Positions 1 through 8,314 of a stretch of DNA of 64,000 nucleotides are shown piece by piece (position 1 is the first letter of the stretch; each line of letters starts with the position of its first letter). Origin of the DNA: Parabacteroides faecis (lineage in GTDB: Bacteria; Bacteroidota; Bacteroidia; Bacteroidales; Tannerellaceae); assembly GCF_014647375.1 (NCBI RefSeq), contig NZ_BMPB01000019.1, positions 1 through 64,000 on the forward strand, in the 5' to 3' direction. The position numbers and the translations under genes were made by a program. The notes under the pieces are model-generated. The model worked only from the letters and a program-made list of their open reading frames with translations, had not been told where the DNA came from and searched no databases.

Positions 1-10
1 AACTTGTAAA

Positions 11-30
11 CCGTCAGTTAAAACTGACGG
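11..30. repeat. Short perfect inverted repeat (stem-loop)
   Basis: The arms CCGTCAGT (11-18) and ACTGACGG (23-30) are perfect complements around a 4-base loop. There is no clear T-run on either side. It may be the tail of a terminator for a gene outside the window. Confidence 0.35.
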
Positions 31-173
31 CAAATAAACCTGTAATGGCTAAGTCACTTTGATTAAGGGATAGCTCATTATTGATAATTATTGAACTAAT
101 AAATAGCATTGTTTCCGCAGAAAACCGATAGAACAGCACTCTATAAAATAACTCTCCTTAAAGTGTCAAATAT

Positions 174-190
174 TTGGACGCTCATTTGCA
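174..190 (+). promoter_or_regulatory. Candidate sigma-54 (-24/-12) promoter
   Basis: A GG doublet at 176-177 and a GC doublet at 188-189 are exactly 10 bases apart, as in RpoN promoters. The flanks TTGG and TTTGCA fit, but the bases after GG (ACG) do not match the CACG consensus well. The position gives a leader of about 30 nt before the sigma-54 activator gene. The alternative is an ordinary -7 box AATATTTG at 169-176, with one mismatch to TAnnTTTG. Confidence 0.35.
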
Positions 191-231
191 AAGTATCACG
201 GAAGCCGATACCTTTACAAAAAAATTGACGT

Positions 232-1581
232 ATGCAAACCGGAACAGTTCTTATAGTAGACGATAATAAAAGTGTACTGACCTCACTCGAATTATTACTG
301 GAAGACGAATTCGAACGAATTGAAACAACTTCGAATCCGAACCGTATCCTGTCCGTTCTGGATACAATGCCGGTCGACCTTGTCATTCTCGATATGAATT
401 TCTCCGCCGGAGTCAATACCGGGAACGAAGGCTTATTCTGGCTACGACGTATCCAGGAGATAGCCCCCGGACTGCCTGTTATCATGCTTACCGCCTATGG
501 AGACGTGGAACTGGCTGTCAAGGCACTGAAAAGCGGAGCGGTAGACTTTGTGCTCAAACCCTGGGACAATGATGTCCTGCTGGAAAAGATACATACCGCT
601 TTACAGGCTGCCGAGGAAGAACGAATGAAACAGAATGCCGGAAAGGGCGGGATCACCCCTCCCTCTGAACCGGCAATGATCATCGGGCACTCACCTGTTA
701 TGATGAAGCTGATCAAGATTGTAACCAAAGTTGCCAAAACGGATGCGAACGTACTGATCACCGGGGAAAACGGGACGGGTAAAGAGATGCTCGCCCGCGA
801 AATTCACCGGCTGTCCCTCCGCAGCCGCCGGGAGATGATCAATGTCGATATGGGAGCCGTCAGCGAATCTCTGTTTGAAAGCGAACTGTTCGGACACGAA
901 AAAGGAGCCTTTACCGATGCCCGTGAAAGCCGTCCGGGTAAATTTGAGGCTGCCAGTGGAAGTACCTTGTTCCTGGATGAGATCGGCAACCTCCCGGTCG
1001 GGTTACAGGCCAAACTGCTCGCTGCCCTCCAGAATCGTGAAGTGACCCGCCTGGGAAGTAACAGGAAAATCCCGGTTGATATACGCCTGATCGCCGCCAC
1101 CAACCGGAACCTGCCGGAAATGGTCGGACAATCGCTTTTCCGTGAAGATCTGTTCTACCGTATCAACACTATCCAGATAGAGATCCCGCCGTTACGGAAC
1201 CGACGGGAAGACATTCCCCTTTTCATCGATTATTTCCTGAAAAAATATACCACCCAGTACAAACAAACAGGTATGACGATCCACCCGCAGGCCATGAACA
1301 AGCTGGAACGGTACGACTGGCCGGGTAATATACGCGAACTGCAACATACCATCGAAAAGGCCGTGATCCTCGCCGAGAAAAATGTGATCCGTGCCACCGA
1401 CCTCTTTATCCGTCCCGGGAAAACCGTCTCGTTCACCGAAGCTCCCAACCTGGGGGAAGTGGAACGGAAGACCATCGAAGCAGCCATCACCCAAAACGAC
1501 GGGAACCTGACTGCTGCTGCCGAACAACTGGGCGTAAGCCGGCAAACCTTATATAACAAACTAAAACGATTCAACCTGTGA
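232..1581 (+). CDS. Sigma-54-dependent response regulator (NtrC family)
   Basis: This is a cytoplasmic transcription activator that, once phosphorylated, remodels RpoN polymerase with ATP. The receiver domain covers residues 5-120, with likely phosphoacceptor D54 (VILDMNF) and K109. The AAA+ domain spans about 148-385, with Walker A GENGTGKE at 178-185, Walker B FLDEIG near 247, and the sigma-54 contact loop present as GAFTDA (225-230) instead of the usual GAFTGA. A Fis-type HTH lies at the C-terminus (NLTAAAEQLGVSRQTLYNKL). The length of 449 aa is normal for the family. The stop codon overlaps the GTG start of the kinase gene (GTGA), so the two are translationally coupled and almost certainly partners. 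The signal sensed is unknown. Confidence 0.93.
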   Translation: MQTGTVLIVDDNKSVLTSLELLLEDEFERIETTSNPNRILSVLDTMPVDLVILDMNFSAGVNTGNEGLFWLRRIQEIAPGLPVIMLTAYGDVELAVKALKSGAVDFVLKPWDNDVLLEKIHTALQAAEEERMKQNAGKGGITPPSEPAMIIGHSPVMMKLIKIVTKVAKTDANVLITGENGTGKEMLAREIHRLSLRSRREMINVDMGAVSESLFESELFGHEKGAFTDARESRPGKFEAASGSTLFLDEIGNLPVGLQAKLLAALQNREVTRLGSNRKIPVDIRLIAATNRNLPEMVGQSLFREDLFYRINTIQIEIPPLRNRREDIPLFIDYFLKKYTTQYKQTGMTIHPQAMNKLERYDWPGNIRELQHTIEKAVILAEKNVIRATDLFIRPGKTVSFTEAPNLGEVERKTIEAAITQNDGNLTAAAEQLGVSRQTLYNKLKRFNL

Positions 1582-2654
1582 AACGGATGTTCAGCACACG
1601 CATCTATCTGAAGATAGTCTTCCAGGTGGTGATCATCGTCATCGTCGCCGGCCTGGGATTAACCGGTATTGTCAGTGGCAAGGCCATCATCCTGGGATGT
1701 GTCACCCTGCTGATCGCCTTATGGCTGATCGGCGTCCTCGTTTATTTCCTGAACGCATCGAACCGCCGTATCCAATTATTCCTGGATGCCATCGAAGATA
1801 ATGAATCGATGCTTTACTTTCCCGAAAACACCGGACCGAAAGAACAACAACGCCTCCATACAGCATTCAACCGCATCCACGGCCTGATGACGGAAAGCAA
1901 ACAGAAAGAGTTTGAACGTGAACTGTTACGGAAAGAATACGAATCCTACGATAAACTGATGCATGTCCTGACCCACGAGATCATGAATTCGATCGCCCCG
2001 ATCGTATCCCTTTCAGGGACACTTCTCTCCTATTACCGGAATAACGAGACGACCAAAAGCAGCGACGAGATCACCGATGCCACGATACGCAAAACGGTAC
2101 GCGGACTGGATACGATCAAGAGCCAGGGGCAGAGCCTCATGAACTTTACCAATTCATACCGGCAACTTGCCCGCTTACAAGCTCCTAATCCCAAACCTTT
2201 CTCCCTCTCCCACCAGGTCCGTAACATCGAACTATTGTTCCAGTCAGACCTGCAACGGTTACAGATCGGCCTGAATGTCTATCTATACCAGGAAGAAATA
2301 ACGGTGGATGCAGACGAAGAATTACTTTCGCAGGTACTGATCAATTTATTGAAAAATGCGATAGAAGCATTGGATGAACAGGATAACGGAGAGATAACAC
2401 TCGCCGTAAAACAATCCGGCAACACCACCCTGATCGAGATCACGGATAACGGACCGGGCATTCCTTATGATCTGCAGGAAGATATATTCGTACCCTTTTT
2501 CACCACCAAAAGCCAAGGAAGCGGCATCGGCCTTAGCCTCTCACGCCAGATCATACGTATGCACGGGGGCGAACTTCAGGTATATTCGCAACCCTATGCC
2601 GAAACACGTTTTACGATCTCGCTGCCCTCAACGGCGGGGAATTTCCACACGTGA
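1578..2654 (+). CDS. Membrane sensor histidine kinase, partner of the NtrC-type regulator
   Basis: Two hydrophobic segments (about 10-30 and 36-57) have almost nothing between them, so there is no real periplasmic sensor domain. A linker is followed by the dimerisation helix with phospho-acceptor H133 (LTHEIMNS), and then a HATPase domain with N-box NLLKNAIEAL, DNGPGIP and the G2 motif GSGIGLSLS. The start is GTG at 1578, overlapping the regulator stop by 4 bases; an ATG three codons later is also possible. The 3' end overlaps the convergent DUF3108-type gene by 27 bp. With such short loops it probably senses the membrane itself or a cytoplasmic cue, which is an inference from topology. Confidence 0.9.
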   Translation: MKRMFSTRIYLKIVFQVVIIVIVAGLGLTGIVSGKAIILGCVTLLIALWLIGVLVYFLNASNRRIQLFLDAIEDNESMLYFPENTGPKEQQRLHTAFNRIHGLMTESKQKEFERELLRKEYESYDKLMHVLTHEIMNSIAPIVSLSGTLLSYYRNNETTKSSDEITDATIRKTVRGLDTIKSQGQSLMNFTNSYRQLARLQAPNPKPFSLSHQVRNIELLFQSDLQRLQIGLNVYLYQEEITVDADEELLSQVLINLLKNAIEALDEQDNGEITLAVKQSGNTTLIEITDNGPGIPYDLQEDIFVPFFTTKSQGSGIGLSLSRQIIRMHGGELQVYSQPYAETRFTISLPSTAGNFHT

Positions 2655-3512
2655 AGAGAGCGGATAACGCAATCCTCGGGATGATTTGTAATAGACCTCC
2701 GCAGCCCCGATCTTCAACTTGGCACGTATCTTGACCGGAATATGGTTTTCATCATCTCCGATCCATATCTCGGCTGCCGCCTTACTTTGGGTGAATGCAT
2801 CGTCATAAATATCAATGAAGAAATGACGGGTACGATATTTCAGTGCCTCGTTACGTTCCACAATCTGCTGTCCGGTATAACGGAAACTGATATTGATACG
2901 CTCACGCCCGATCGCCACATGGAAAGGGAACTCATCCCCATATTGCATCTTATCCCAATCCAGCGACCGGAGATACATGGTAGCCCCCAGCATATCGAAC
3001 ATATACTGTTCCGAAACGATCATCGTATCGATCTTTGTCCGTGAAGGTGTATACCGATGGGAATGTGCGGATGTCTTTCCATCCTGATAAGAGAATTTCA
3101 GATCATCGATCAGATAGTAATCATTCTCATTGACCCGTTTCTCACTTCGCAGCAACAACATCTCAGGCGAGAAATAACAATCGATCGTATCGCGCATGGA
3201 GTAGACCTTCTCGAACATGCCGGAAGTCCGGAACAACAGGCGATAATGATAGGCCGTCTCTCCTTTATAACGGGCATTCTTGACAGACAAAGTGGCCTGC
3301 CCCGCACGCGGCATCAGAATGCCCCATTTGAAGTAAAGCTCGTACTGCACCTCCTCACCGGCACTGAAACGCTCTTTCACCGGAATAGTTTGCGCACCGG
3401 TCACTTCCGGAAGAAGCAACAACCAGCCAAGCAGGAAGAAACCGATCGCCTTAGAACGGCATTCCCATACTACCACTGCTACTGCGCGAAGAAGACTTCT
3501 GTTGTCCTTCAT
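2628..3512 (-). CDS. DUF3108-type envelope protein
   Basis: This 294-aa protein has an N-terminal hydrophobic segment (about residues 22-36, ending near VTGAQ) that acts as a signal peptide. The body is beta-rich and resembles the DUF3108 family (GEEVQYELYFKWG near the start, TMIVSEQYMFDMLGA in the middle, and IPVKIRAKLKIG near the end). The function of this family is unknown; it is found in the periplasm of many Gram-negative bacteria. The ATG at 3512 lies inside the upstream gene, giving a 62-bp same-strand overlap in another reading frame. A GTG further in (V18) would still leave an overlap. The long overlap implies the two genes are made together. Confidence 0.75.
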   Translation of the reverse strand: MKDNRSLLRAVAVVVWECRSKAIGFFLLGWLLLLPEVTGAQTIPVKERFSAGEEVQYELYFKWGILMPRAGQATLSVKNARYKGETAYHYRLLFRTSGMFEKVYSMRDTIDCYFSPEMLLLRSEKRVNENDYYLIDDLKFSYQDGKTSAHSHRYTPSRTKIDTMIVSEQYMFDMLGATMYLRSLDWDKMQYGDEFPFHVAIGRERINISFRYTGQQIVERNEALKYRTRHFFIDIYDDAFTQSKAAAEIWIGDDENHIPVKIRAKLKIGAAEVYYKSSRGLRYPLSSRVEIPRR

Positions 3513-5364
3513 CTTTATAATTTCTTTTCTTCTTGGTTGCCTCTTTAGGCTTATTCTTTGTAATCTCGATAGGTTTCTGTTTTGCCCACGGGGTCGCTTT
3601 GACATTCCAGGTCTCTTCTACCTGCCAGTTCTGCATCACATTATACTTCACTGGTGAGTAGAAGACTTCTTCCGGCTGCCGCTTTTCGGCATAATTGCCG
3701 GTATCCCATTTTCCGTTGTCATTCAGGTCGACCACCAGACGGACATAATATTTATCCGGCTTCAGGTCCATGAACAGGGCACCTCCGTTCTTTACCTTCG
3801 TTTTCCTTATCGCGACATCACTACCGTTCAGCAATTCGACATAAGCTGTCGTATCTATTCCTTCTATATTCAGATACAGATGGCCGTATTCATCTTCTTT
3901 CTTGATCTTGAACTCACTCGAATACGGTTCGTTCCATTTGTCATAGAGGCTGAATACCGTTGCCGAATCCACAGACAACCGATACTCTTCGCCATATTTC
4001 CACGGACGACGGATAAAGTAGTTCAGGGTGTTGACAGAATCCCTGAAAAAGTCGAAATCGACCGGTGTCCAGACCGTATCGACCTTCTGATCCAAATAAA
4101 AGACCTCTTTCGGCAGGTCGAGAACCGGTTCATTGAACGTCACGGACACGGTATCGAACAAGTCCATCGAAGTCGGTGCATCGATCTGCATACCGAGGAA
4201 GACGATCGGTTCAGGCTCATCATCTTTCTTCTTTTTCTTCTTTTCCGGACGATGGCGCATCAGGAACTGAAGCGTATCGGTTTGCGGCCGGAGAATATTC
4301 AACGAGTCGCTTTTCGGATAGGAAAGTTCTACCAGCAAAGTATCCTGTTTCCATACCATCGAATCGGTCAGCCAGAAATTGACTCCCGTACCTCCTTCCG
4401 TTTCCTGTGTAAAGAACCAGGCTGAATCGGCTGGAGTAAAGTTGATCGGCTTCGGCAACGGTATCGTATCCAACGGCGCGTTAAAACGGATGGTCAACAG
4501 ATTTTCCTGCTGGCGTTCCGGTTTCAGGAGATATTGCCGCATGAAGTTTTCTTTGAACAGACGCAGTTGAATATCGTCCGGGAAATAGCGGGTATAGGCT
4601 ACCGTCCGGATCGTATCGATGGTCAGGCTGTCTTTCCACAGCGTATCCTGGCGGCTGGTAAGTTCCAGCGAGGGGATAATGATGGAGTCGTTGAATGCGA
4701 TCTCTTCGCCCGGCTGGTCGAACTTATAGTCGCGGTTGACATCGTTCAGACCGAATATGCGGTAACTGCCCGGAGAGATATTACGGATAGTGAACTCCCC
4801 TTTATCGTTTGTTCGTGAAGTACGGTCGAAAGGCAATTTTACAAAAGCCGAATCTTCCAGGTTCTTATGCAGACCGACCGTAATGCCGGGCATCGGTTCC
4901 AGGTTTTCCGCGTTCAGCAAGACACCTGACACCTCCAGCGTATCAATCACATCACCGGTAGAGAATGCAAAAGAGAAATTCTCGAACACATTCTTCTCAT
5001 TATTATCGGAGATCGAGTTGGTGAAGTCGATCGTATAGGTCGTATTCTCTTTCAAGGTATCTTTCAGCTCGACCACAACTTTTTTCCCCGCGGCACGGAT
5101 TACCGGCAACTGCATCTGCGGCGGCGTAATGATCACATTCTCCGACGGCTTGTCCAGCTGCACCAGTTCATCAAACAGGATTTCCACCTTCTTCCCCTTA
5201 TAGTTTGTCTGGTTCGGGGCCGGAAGGCTGCTGACAAATTTAGGAGGCGCTTCATCGTAAGGCCCTCCGTTCGGAGAAGCCATATTGGCACATGAATACA
5301 TGGTTACCAACAGAAAAAGGCCACATACTGCCAGTAATAAATTGTTTATATATCTGTTACCCAT
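3451..5364 (-). CDS. Ig-like domain lipoprotein (Big_5 / SbsA-like)
   Basis: This 637-aa protein begins with a lipoprotein signal peptide (lipobox around MYSC, C25), followed by a segment typical of a common Bacteroidetes family (SPNGGPYDEAPPKFVSS). The first Ig-like domain (about 38-135) has the Big_5 style FDELVQLDKP. A carboxypeptidase-regulatory-like repeat follows (about 140-250: SGVLLNAENLEPMPGITVGL), and a second Ig-like domain lies near 390-490. The C-terminus is lysine- and serine-rich. It is probably a surface or periplasmic structural lipoprotein; no enzymatic motif is seen. It shares a transcript with the DUF3108-type gene. Confidence 0.8.
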   Translation of the reverse strand: MGNRYINNLLLAVCGLFLLVTMYSCANMASPNGGPYDEAPPKFVSSLPAPNQTNYKGKKVEILFDELVQLDKPSENVIITPPQMQLPVIRAAGKKVVVELKDTLKENTTYTIDFTNSISDNNEKNVFENFSFAFSTGDVIDTLEVSGVLLNAENLEPMPGITVGLHKNLEDSAFVKLPFDRTSRTNDKGEFTIRNISPGSYRIFGLNDVNRDYKFDQPGEEIAFNDSIIIPSLELTSRQDTLWKDSLTIDTIRTVAYTRYFPDDIQLRLFKENFMRQYLLKPERQQENLLTIRFNAPLDTIPLPKPINFTPADSAWFFTQETEGGTGVNFWLTDSMVWKQDTLLVELSYPKSDSLNILRPQTDTLQFLMRHRPEKKKKKKDDEPEPIVFLGMQIDAPTSMDLFDTVSVTFNEPVLDLPKEVFYLDQKVDTVWTPVDFDFFRDSVNTLNYFIRRPWKYGEEYRLSVDSATVFSLYDKWNEPYSSEFKIKKEDEYGHLYLNIEGIDTTAYVELLNGSDVAIRKTKVKNGGALFMDLKPDKYYVRLVVDLNDNGKWDTGNYAEKRQPEEVFYSPVKYNVMQNWQVEETWNVKATPWAKQKPIEITKNKPKEATKKKRNYKDEGQQKSSSRSSSGSMGMPF

Positions 5365-5387
5365 TCAATCTCTTTTTATTCAAATGG

Positions 5388-5395
5388 CAAAAATA
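5388..5395 (-). promoter_or_regulatory. Bacteroidetes -7 box for the Ig-like lipoprotein gene
   Basis: On the minus strand the sequence reads TATTTTTG, a full match to TAnnTTTG, 24 bases before the start codon at 5364. A TTG (plus-strand CAA at 5412-5414) lies 16 bp further upstream, slightly closer than the usual 19-21. Confidence 0.6.
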
Positions 5396-5709
5396 GGGAA
5401 AAATCCGATGACAAACAGTGATATATACGCTAAATTAACGTAAGTACACCCTAACAAATCAGAAATAAGCAAGTTGCAGCCGACGTACCTAACAGTATCC
5501 ATACGCATTTATCAGCGTAACTCTACCGCTCGTCTGCATCCGGTAAATATGAACATGAATATGGATTACTTTTCCCTGGAATGAATTAAGCAATAAATCA
5601 AAACAGTTTTTCATCATTCCGCGATGATTCTTTGATGACATAATGATTCTAATTACGACATTTAGGTGTTAATATATAAAACAATATATTGATCTGACAA
5701 CTCGATAAT

Positions 5710-5740
5710 TTCCCGAAAGGTAACTTCCGGGAATCTTTTT
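5710..5740 (+). terminator. Intrinsic terminator-like hairpin with no gene in front
   Basis: TTCCCG (5710-5715) plus AAG pairs with CTT plus CGGGAA (5728-5733), with one A/C mismatch and a GTAA loop, followed by TCTTTTT. No plus-strand protein gene ends before it, so it could end a short untranslated transcript. A one-mismatch -7 box (TACTTTTC) lies at 5577-5584. Confidence 0.45.
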
Positions 5741-5786
5741 ATCACAATAATTAACAATTCATATCTCTTACTTCCAGCTTTCAGTT

Positions 5787-5861
5787 CGTTTTAAAGAAAT
5801 TCCCACTTCGTTTAAAACGAATTTTTTTTTGTTTTAAACGGAATGAGGGTTTATTTTAAAC
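5787..5861. repeat. Cluster of GTTTTAAA(C) motifs, possible operator array
   Basis: Four copies lie within 75 bp: CGTTTTAAA near 5788-5795, CGTTTAAAACG at 5810-5819, GTTTTAAAC at 5831-5839 and ATTTTAAAC at 5853-5861. The second sits in the near-palindrome TTCGTTTAAAACGAA. No gene start is close by on the plus strand. Confidence 0.35.
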
Positions 5862-6189
5862 AAAAAGCCGCGTGAATATATGTTAAAACAGCTCTGTTTA
5901 GTCCCTTTTTTATTCTTGAATTTTATGTTTTGTAGCAGTTTCTTGATCTGGAAGCTGTCGGATACGAACCATAACAGTAGTGACATAATTCTCGATGAGA
6001 TCTTTTATCAAAGAAAAAGTTTCGTTTTATCTATTTTTTTGTATGATTCGAAACGGTTAATCGGGCTATTACGTTCAATATGACAATACGAAAACCGGCT
6101 ACGTTTGCATAAAAATAGCCACTACCGTCCTGGGCCCCATAGAAGCTCTTCAGGAACTACTTAAAATAGCATTTTGACAATTTTATTTT

Positions 6190-7467
6190 TTAAGTTGATT
6201 GGGAGATCTGTTTCAGATACCTGAACCCGATCCGGCAATACAAACATTTTTTCTTCTCGCAATACTCCCGTTTCAACTGGACAAGCGCCTGGCTGTCTCC
6301 GGCATGACCTGTTTTTATCCCTGCCTGAGTAAAACCGGAAACGATCGCATTCTTCTCCGGCGGAAGACTTTCAAGGATATGGATGGCGCGGTCGCAATAT
6401 TCCGGCTGTTTACTCCTGACCCCATAGGCAAAAAGCACCGGTACTACCGTATTTATCAACAGGATACACAAAGAATTTTCCCCCACCTGCTTTTCCTTCC
6501 GGGCAGAAACAGAACGGAAGTTATAATGCGTTTCCCAATAAACAGAAGGAGAGACACGAAAGCATTGTTTGATCCGGCCGATACTACCCACGGCCAGTAT
6601 AACAGAAAACAGGGTATCGTACTGCGTCCAGACAGCAGCCAACTGTGCCAGTTTCAGGCATGGGAAATTAACCGGACGGATACGCAGGCTTCTGAACTGG
6701 GAAGGATCGAGCGGCGTCAACCCGAATTTATGCCGAAGAAACCGGTATTCGCGTTGTAACAAACGGTAATAAGGACAATCGAGCGTTTCATCCAGCATCC
6801 CCGCCTGTCCGAACAACATCGCCTCTACCTGCGAATGACTACCGCGTTGTTTTTGAATACAGCGTAGCGGCAGACTTTTTGCCAGGCGTTCGAAAATATC
6901 GTTATTCACTCCGAAACCGAAGTTACGGGTTAAAGTAATATAAAAGACTTCATTCCAATCACCACCGTACAGGTCCAGCAAACGGAAAATATCAGCAGTC
7001 TTACGCTCCAGCCGCTCCCCCAGCAAAGCATCCAGCCAGGAAGATATATACAACGGTTCTATTTCCGGAATATATCCCAGGCACGGCATGGCCACTTCGC
7101 GGTACAACAACCAGTCTATATTTTTAACGATAGCTTCCGGAACAATCAGTTTTAGTTGGGGGATCGGCTCACCGTCCGTTCGCCTCACCTCACAATCGAC
7201 ACACTCCACAACATGCAGGATAACGGCATCATAAGCTTTGTCTTTATCATGACGATGGACCAGCCAATCGGATGCCCGGGTATGAATCTCCACACTGCCG
7301 CCCCATAGGGTATCAGCTATTTTTATCTTTGCATTGAAGAAGTCCGGTCCGGCATCGGAATTGAGTGTTCCGGGATCGATAACAGAGACGGGACGACCAT
7401 CGGTGGTAAGAAGCGGCATTGCCGGATACAGTTTGTATTTCCAAACATAATGTAATAAACGTTCCAT
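6190..7467 (-). CDS. DUF2851 family protein
   Basis: This 425-aa protein matches the Bacteroidetes DUF2851 family from its N-terminus (MERLLHYVWKYKLYP), through the motifs GTLNSDAGPDFFNAKI and GSVEIHTRASDW, to the central MPCLGYIPEI region. No signal peptide is present, so it is cytoplasmic. The C-terminus carries a CxxC pair (KKCLYC). The function is not established; a conserved core with acidic and histidine residues (VEIH, HRHDKD) hints at a nuclease-like fold, but that is speculation. It is transcribed divergently from dapB from its own promoter. Confidence 0.85.
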   Translation of the reverse strand: MERLLHYVWKYKLYPAMPLLTTDGRPVSVIDPGTLNSDAGPDFFNAKIKIADTLWGGSVEIHTRASDWLVHRHDKDKAYDAVILHVVECVDCEVRRTDGEPIPQLKLIVPEAIVKNIDWLLYREVAMPCLGYIPEIEPLYISSWLDALLGERLERKTADIFRLLDLYGGDWNEVFYITLTRNFGFGVNNDIFERLAKSLPLRCIQKQRGSHSQVEAMLFGQAGMLDETLDCPYYRLLQREYRFLRHKFGLTPLDPSQFRSLRIRPVNFPCLKLAQLAAVWTQYDTLFSVILAVGSIGRIKQCFRVSPSVYWETHYNFRSVSARKEKQVGENSLCILLINTVVPVLFAYGVRSKQPEYCDRAIHILESLPPEKNAIVSGFTQAGIKTGHAGDSQALVQLKREYCEKKKCLYCRIGFRYLKQISQST

Positions 7468-7495
7468 ATTCTTTTCAGAGTTAAGATTTATGCCA

Positions 7496-7503
7496 CAAAT
7501 CTA
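7496..7503 (-). promoter_or_regulatory. -7 box for the DUF2851 gene
   Basis: The minus strand reads TAGATTTG, a full TAnnTTTG match 29 bases before the start codon at 7467. It lies back-to-back with the dapB -7 box. Confidence 0.55.
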
Positions 7504-7515
7504 ATTCATTTTCTT

Positions 7516-7523
7516 TATATTTG
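7516..7523 (+). promoter_or_regulatory. -7 box for the dapB operon
   Basis: TATATTTG matches TAnnTTTG fully and lies 54 bases before the dapB ATG. No convincing -33 TTG was seen. Confidence 0.6.
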
Positions 7524-7577
7524 CACCCCTGAAGGCTAAGTTATTAGCCATATTAATTCATTTTATTCTGAAAAGAT

Positions 7578-8294
7578 ATGAAGATTGCACTTATCGGTTA
7601 CGGAAAGATGGGGAAAACCATCGAGCAAATCGCACTCAGCAGAGGACACCAGATCGTCTCTATCGTAGATATAAACAACCCGGAAGAATTTCAGTCTGTT
7701 AATTTCAAGAGCGCAGACGTTGCCATCGAGTTCACGACTCCCGCCACGGCTTTCGATAATTATATGAAAAGTTTCGCTGCCGGCGTTCCCGTGGTTTCCG
7801 GGACGACAGGCTGGTTGGACCGTATCAGTGAAATAAAAGAGAAATGTGAAAAGGAAGGCAAGACATTCTTCTATGCTTCCAATTTCAGTATCGGGGTAAA
7901 CATCTTTTTCGCCCTCAACAAATATCTGGCGAAAATCATGAATAATTTCCCTTCTTACAATATCAGCATGACGGAAACGCATCATATCCACAAGTTGGAT
8001 GCTCCGAGCGGAACAGCTATCACGTTGGCAGAAGGTATCCTTGAGAACGTAGACCGGAAAGAACGCTGGACGCTGGAAACAGCCGAACAACCGACTGACC
8101 TGCCGATCCATGCTATCCGTGAAGGGGAAGTGCCGGGTATCCATGAAGTGACCTATGAATCGGACGTCGACTATATCAGCATCAAGCATGATGCCAAGAG
8201 CCGTGCCGGTTTCGCTCTCGGCGCTGTCGTTGCAGCCGAGTTTACTGCCGGGAAAAAAGGCTTCCTCGGTATGGATGATATGCTTAAATTTTAA
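7578..8294 (+). CDS. dapB: 4-hydroxy-tetrahydrodipicolinate reductase
   Basis: This enzyme reduces 4-hydroxy-tetrahydrodipicolinate with NAD(P)H on the path to diaminopimelate and lysine, in the cytoplasm. The Rossmann start IGYGKMGKTIE (6-16), the SGTTG motif (74-78), SNFSIGVN (101-108) and the active-site block TETHHIHKLDAPSGTA (132-147, with H135/H136 and K139) are all present. The length of 238 aa is normal. It is the first gene of an operon with two signal-peptidase genes and wbqC (20-bp gap to the next gene). Confidence 0.97.
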   Translation: MKIALIGYGKMGKTIEQIALSRGHQIVSIVDINNPEEFQSVNFKSADVAIEFTTPATAFDNYMKSFAAGVPVVSGTTGWLDRISEIKEKCEKEGKTFFYASNFSIGVNIFFALNKYLAKIMNNFPSYNISMTETHHIHKLDAPSGTAITLAEGILENVDRKERWTLETAEQPTDLPIHAIREGEVPGIHEVTYESDVDYISIKHDAKSRAGFALGAVVAAEFTAGKKGFLGMDDMLKF

Positions 8295-8314
8295 TTCCAC
8301 AGATTAATCTACAA

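Larger units (their letters stand above)
5396..6189. other. Long AT-rich intergenic region without a convincing gene
   Basis: About 800 bp separates the minus-strand lipoprotein promoter from the 3' end of the DUF2851 gene. It holds a terminator-like hairpin at 5710-5740 and a cluster of GTTTTAAA motifs at 5787-5861. The only open frame of note (5880-6083, plus strand) has no recognisable family and poor composition, so it is not called. Confidence 0.6.

Noticed and set aside
5880..6083. 67-codon open frame in the intergenic region
   Set aside because: No recognisable family, odd phenylalanine-rich composition, and no promoter match directly upstream.
7563..8300. 245-codon minus-strand frame opposite dapB
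   Set aside because: It is a full-length antisense shadow of a certain dapB gene and has no motif of its own.
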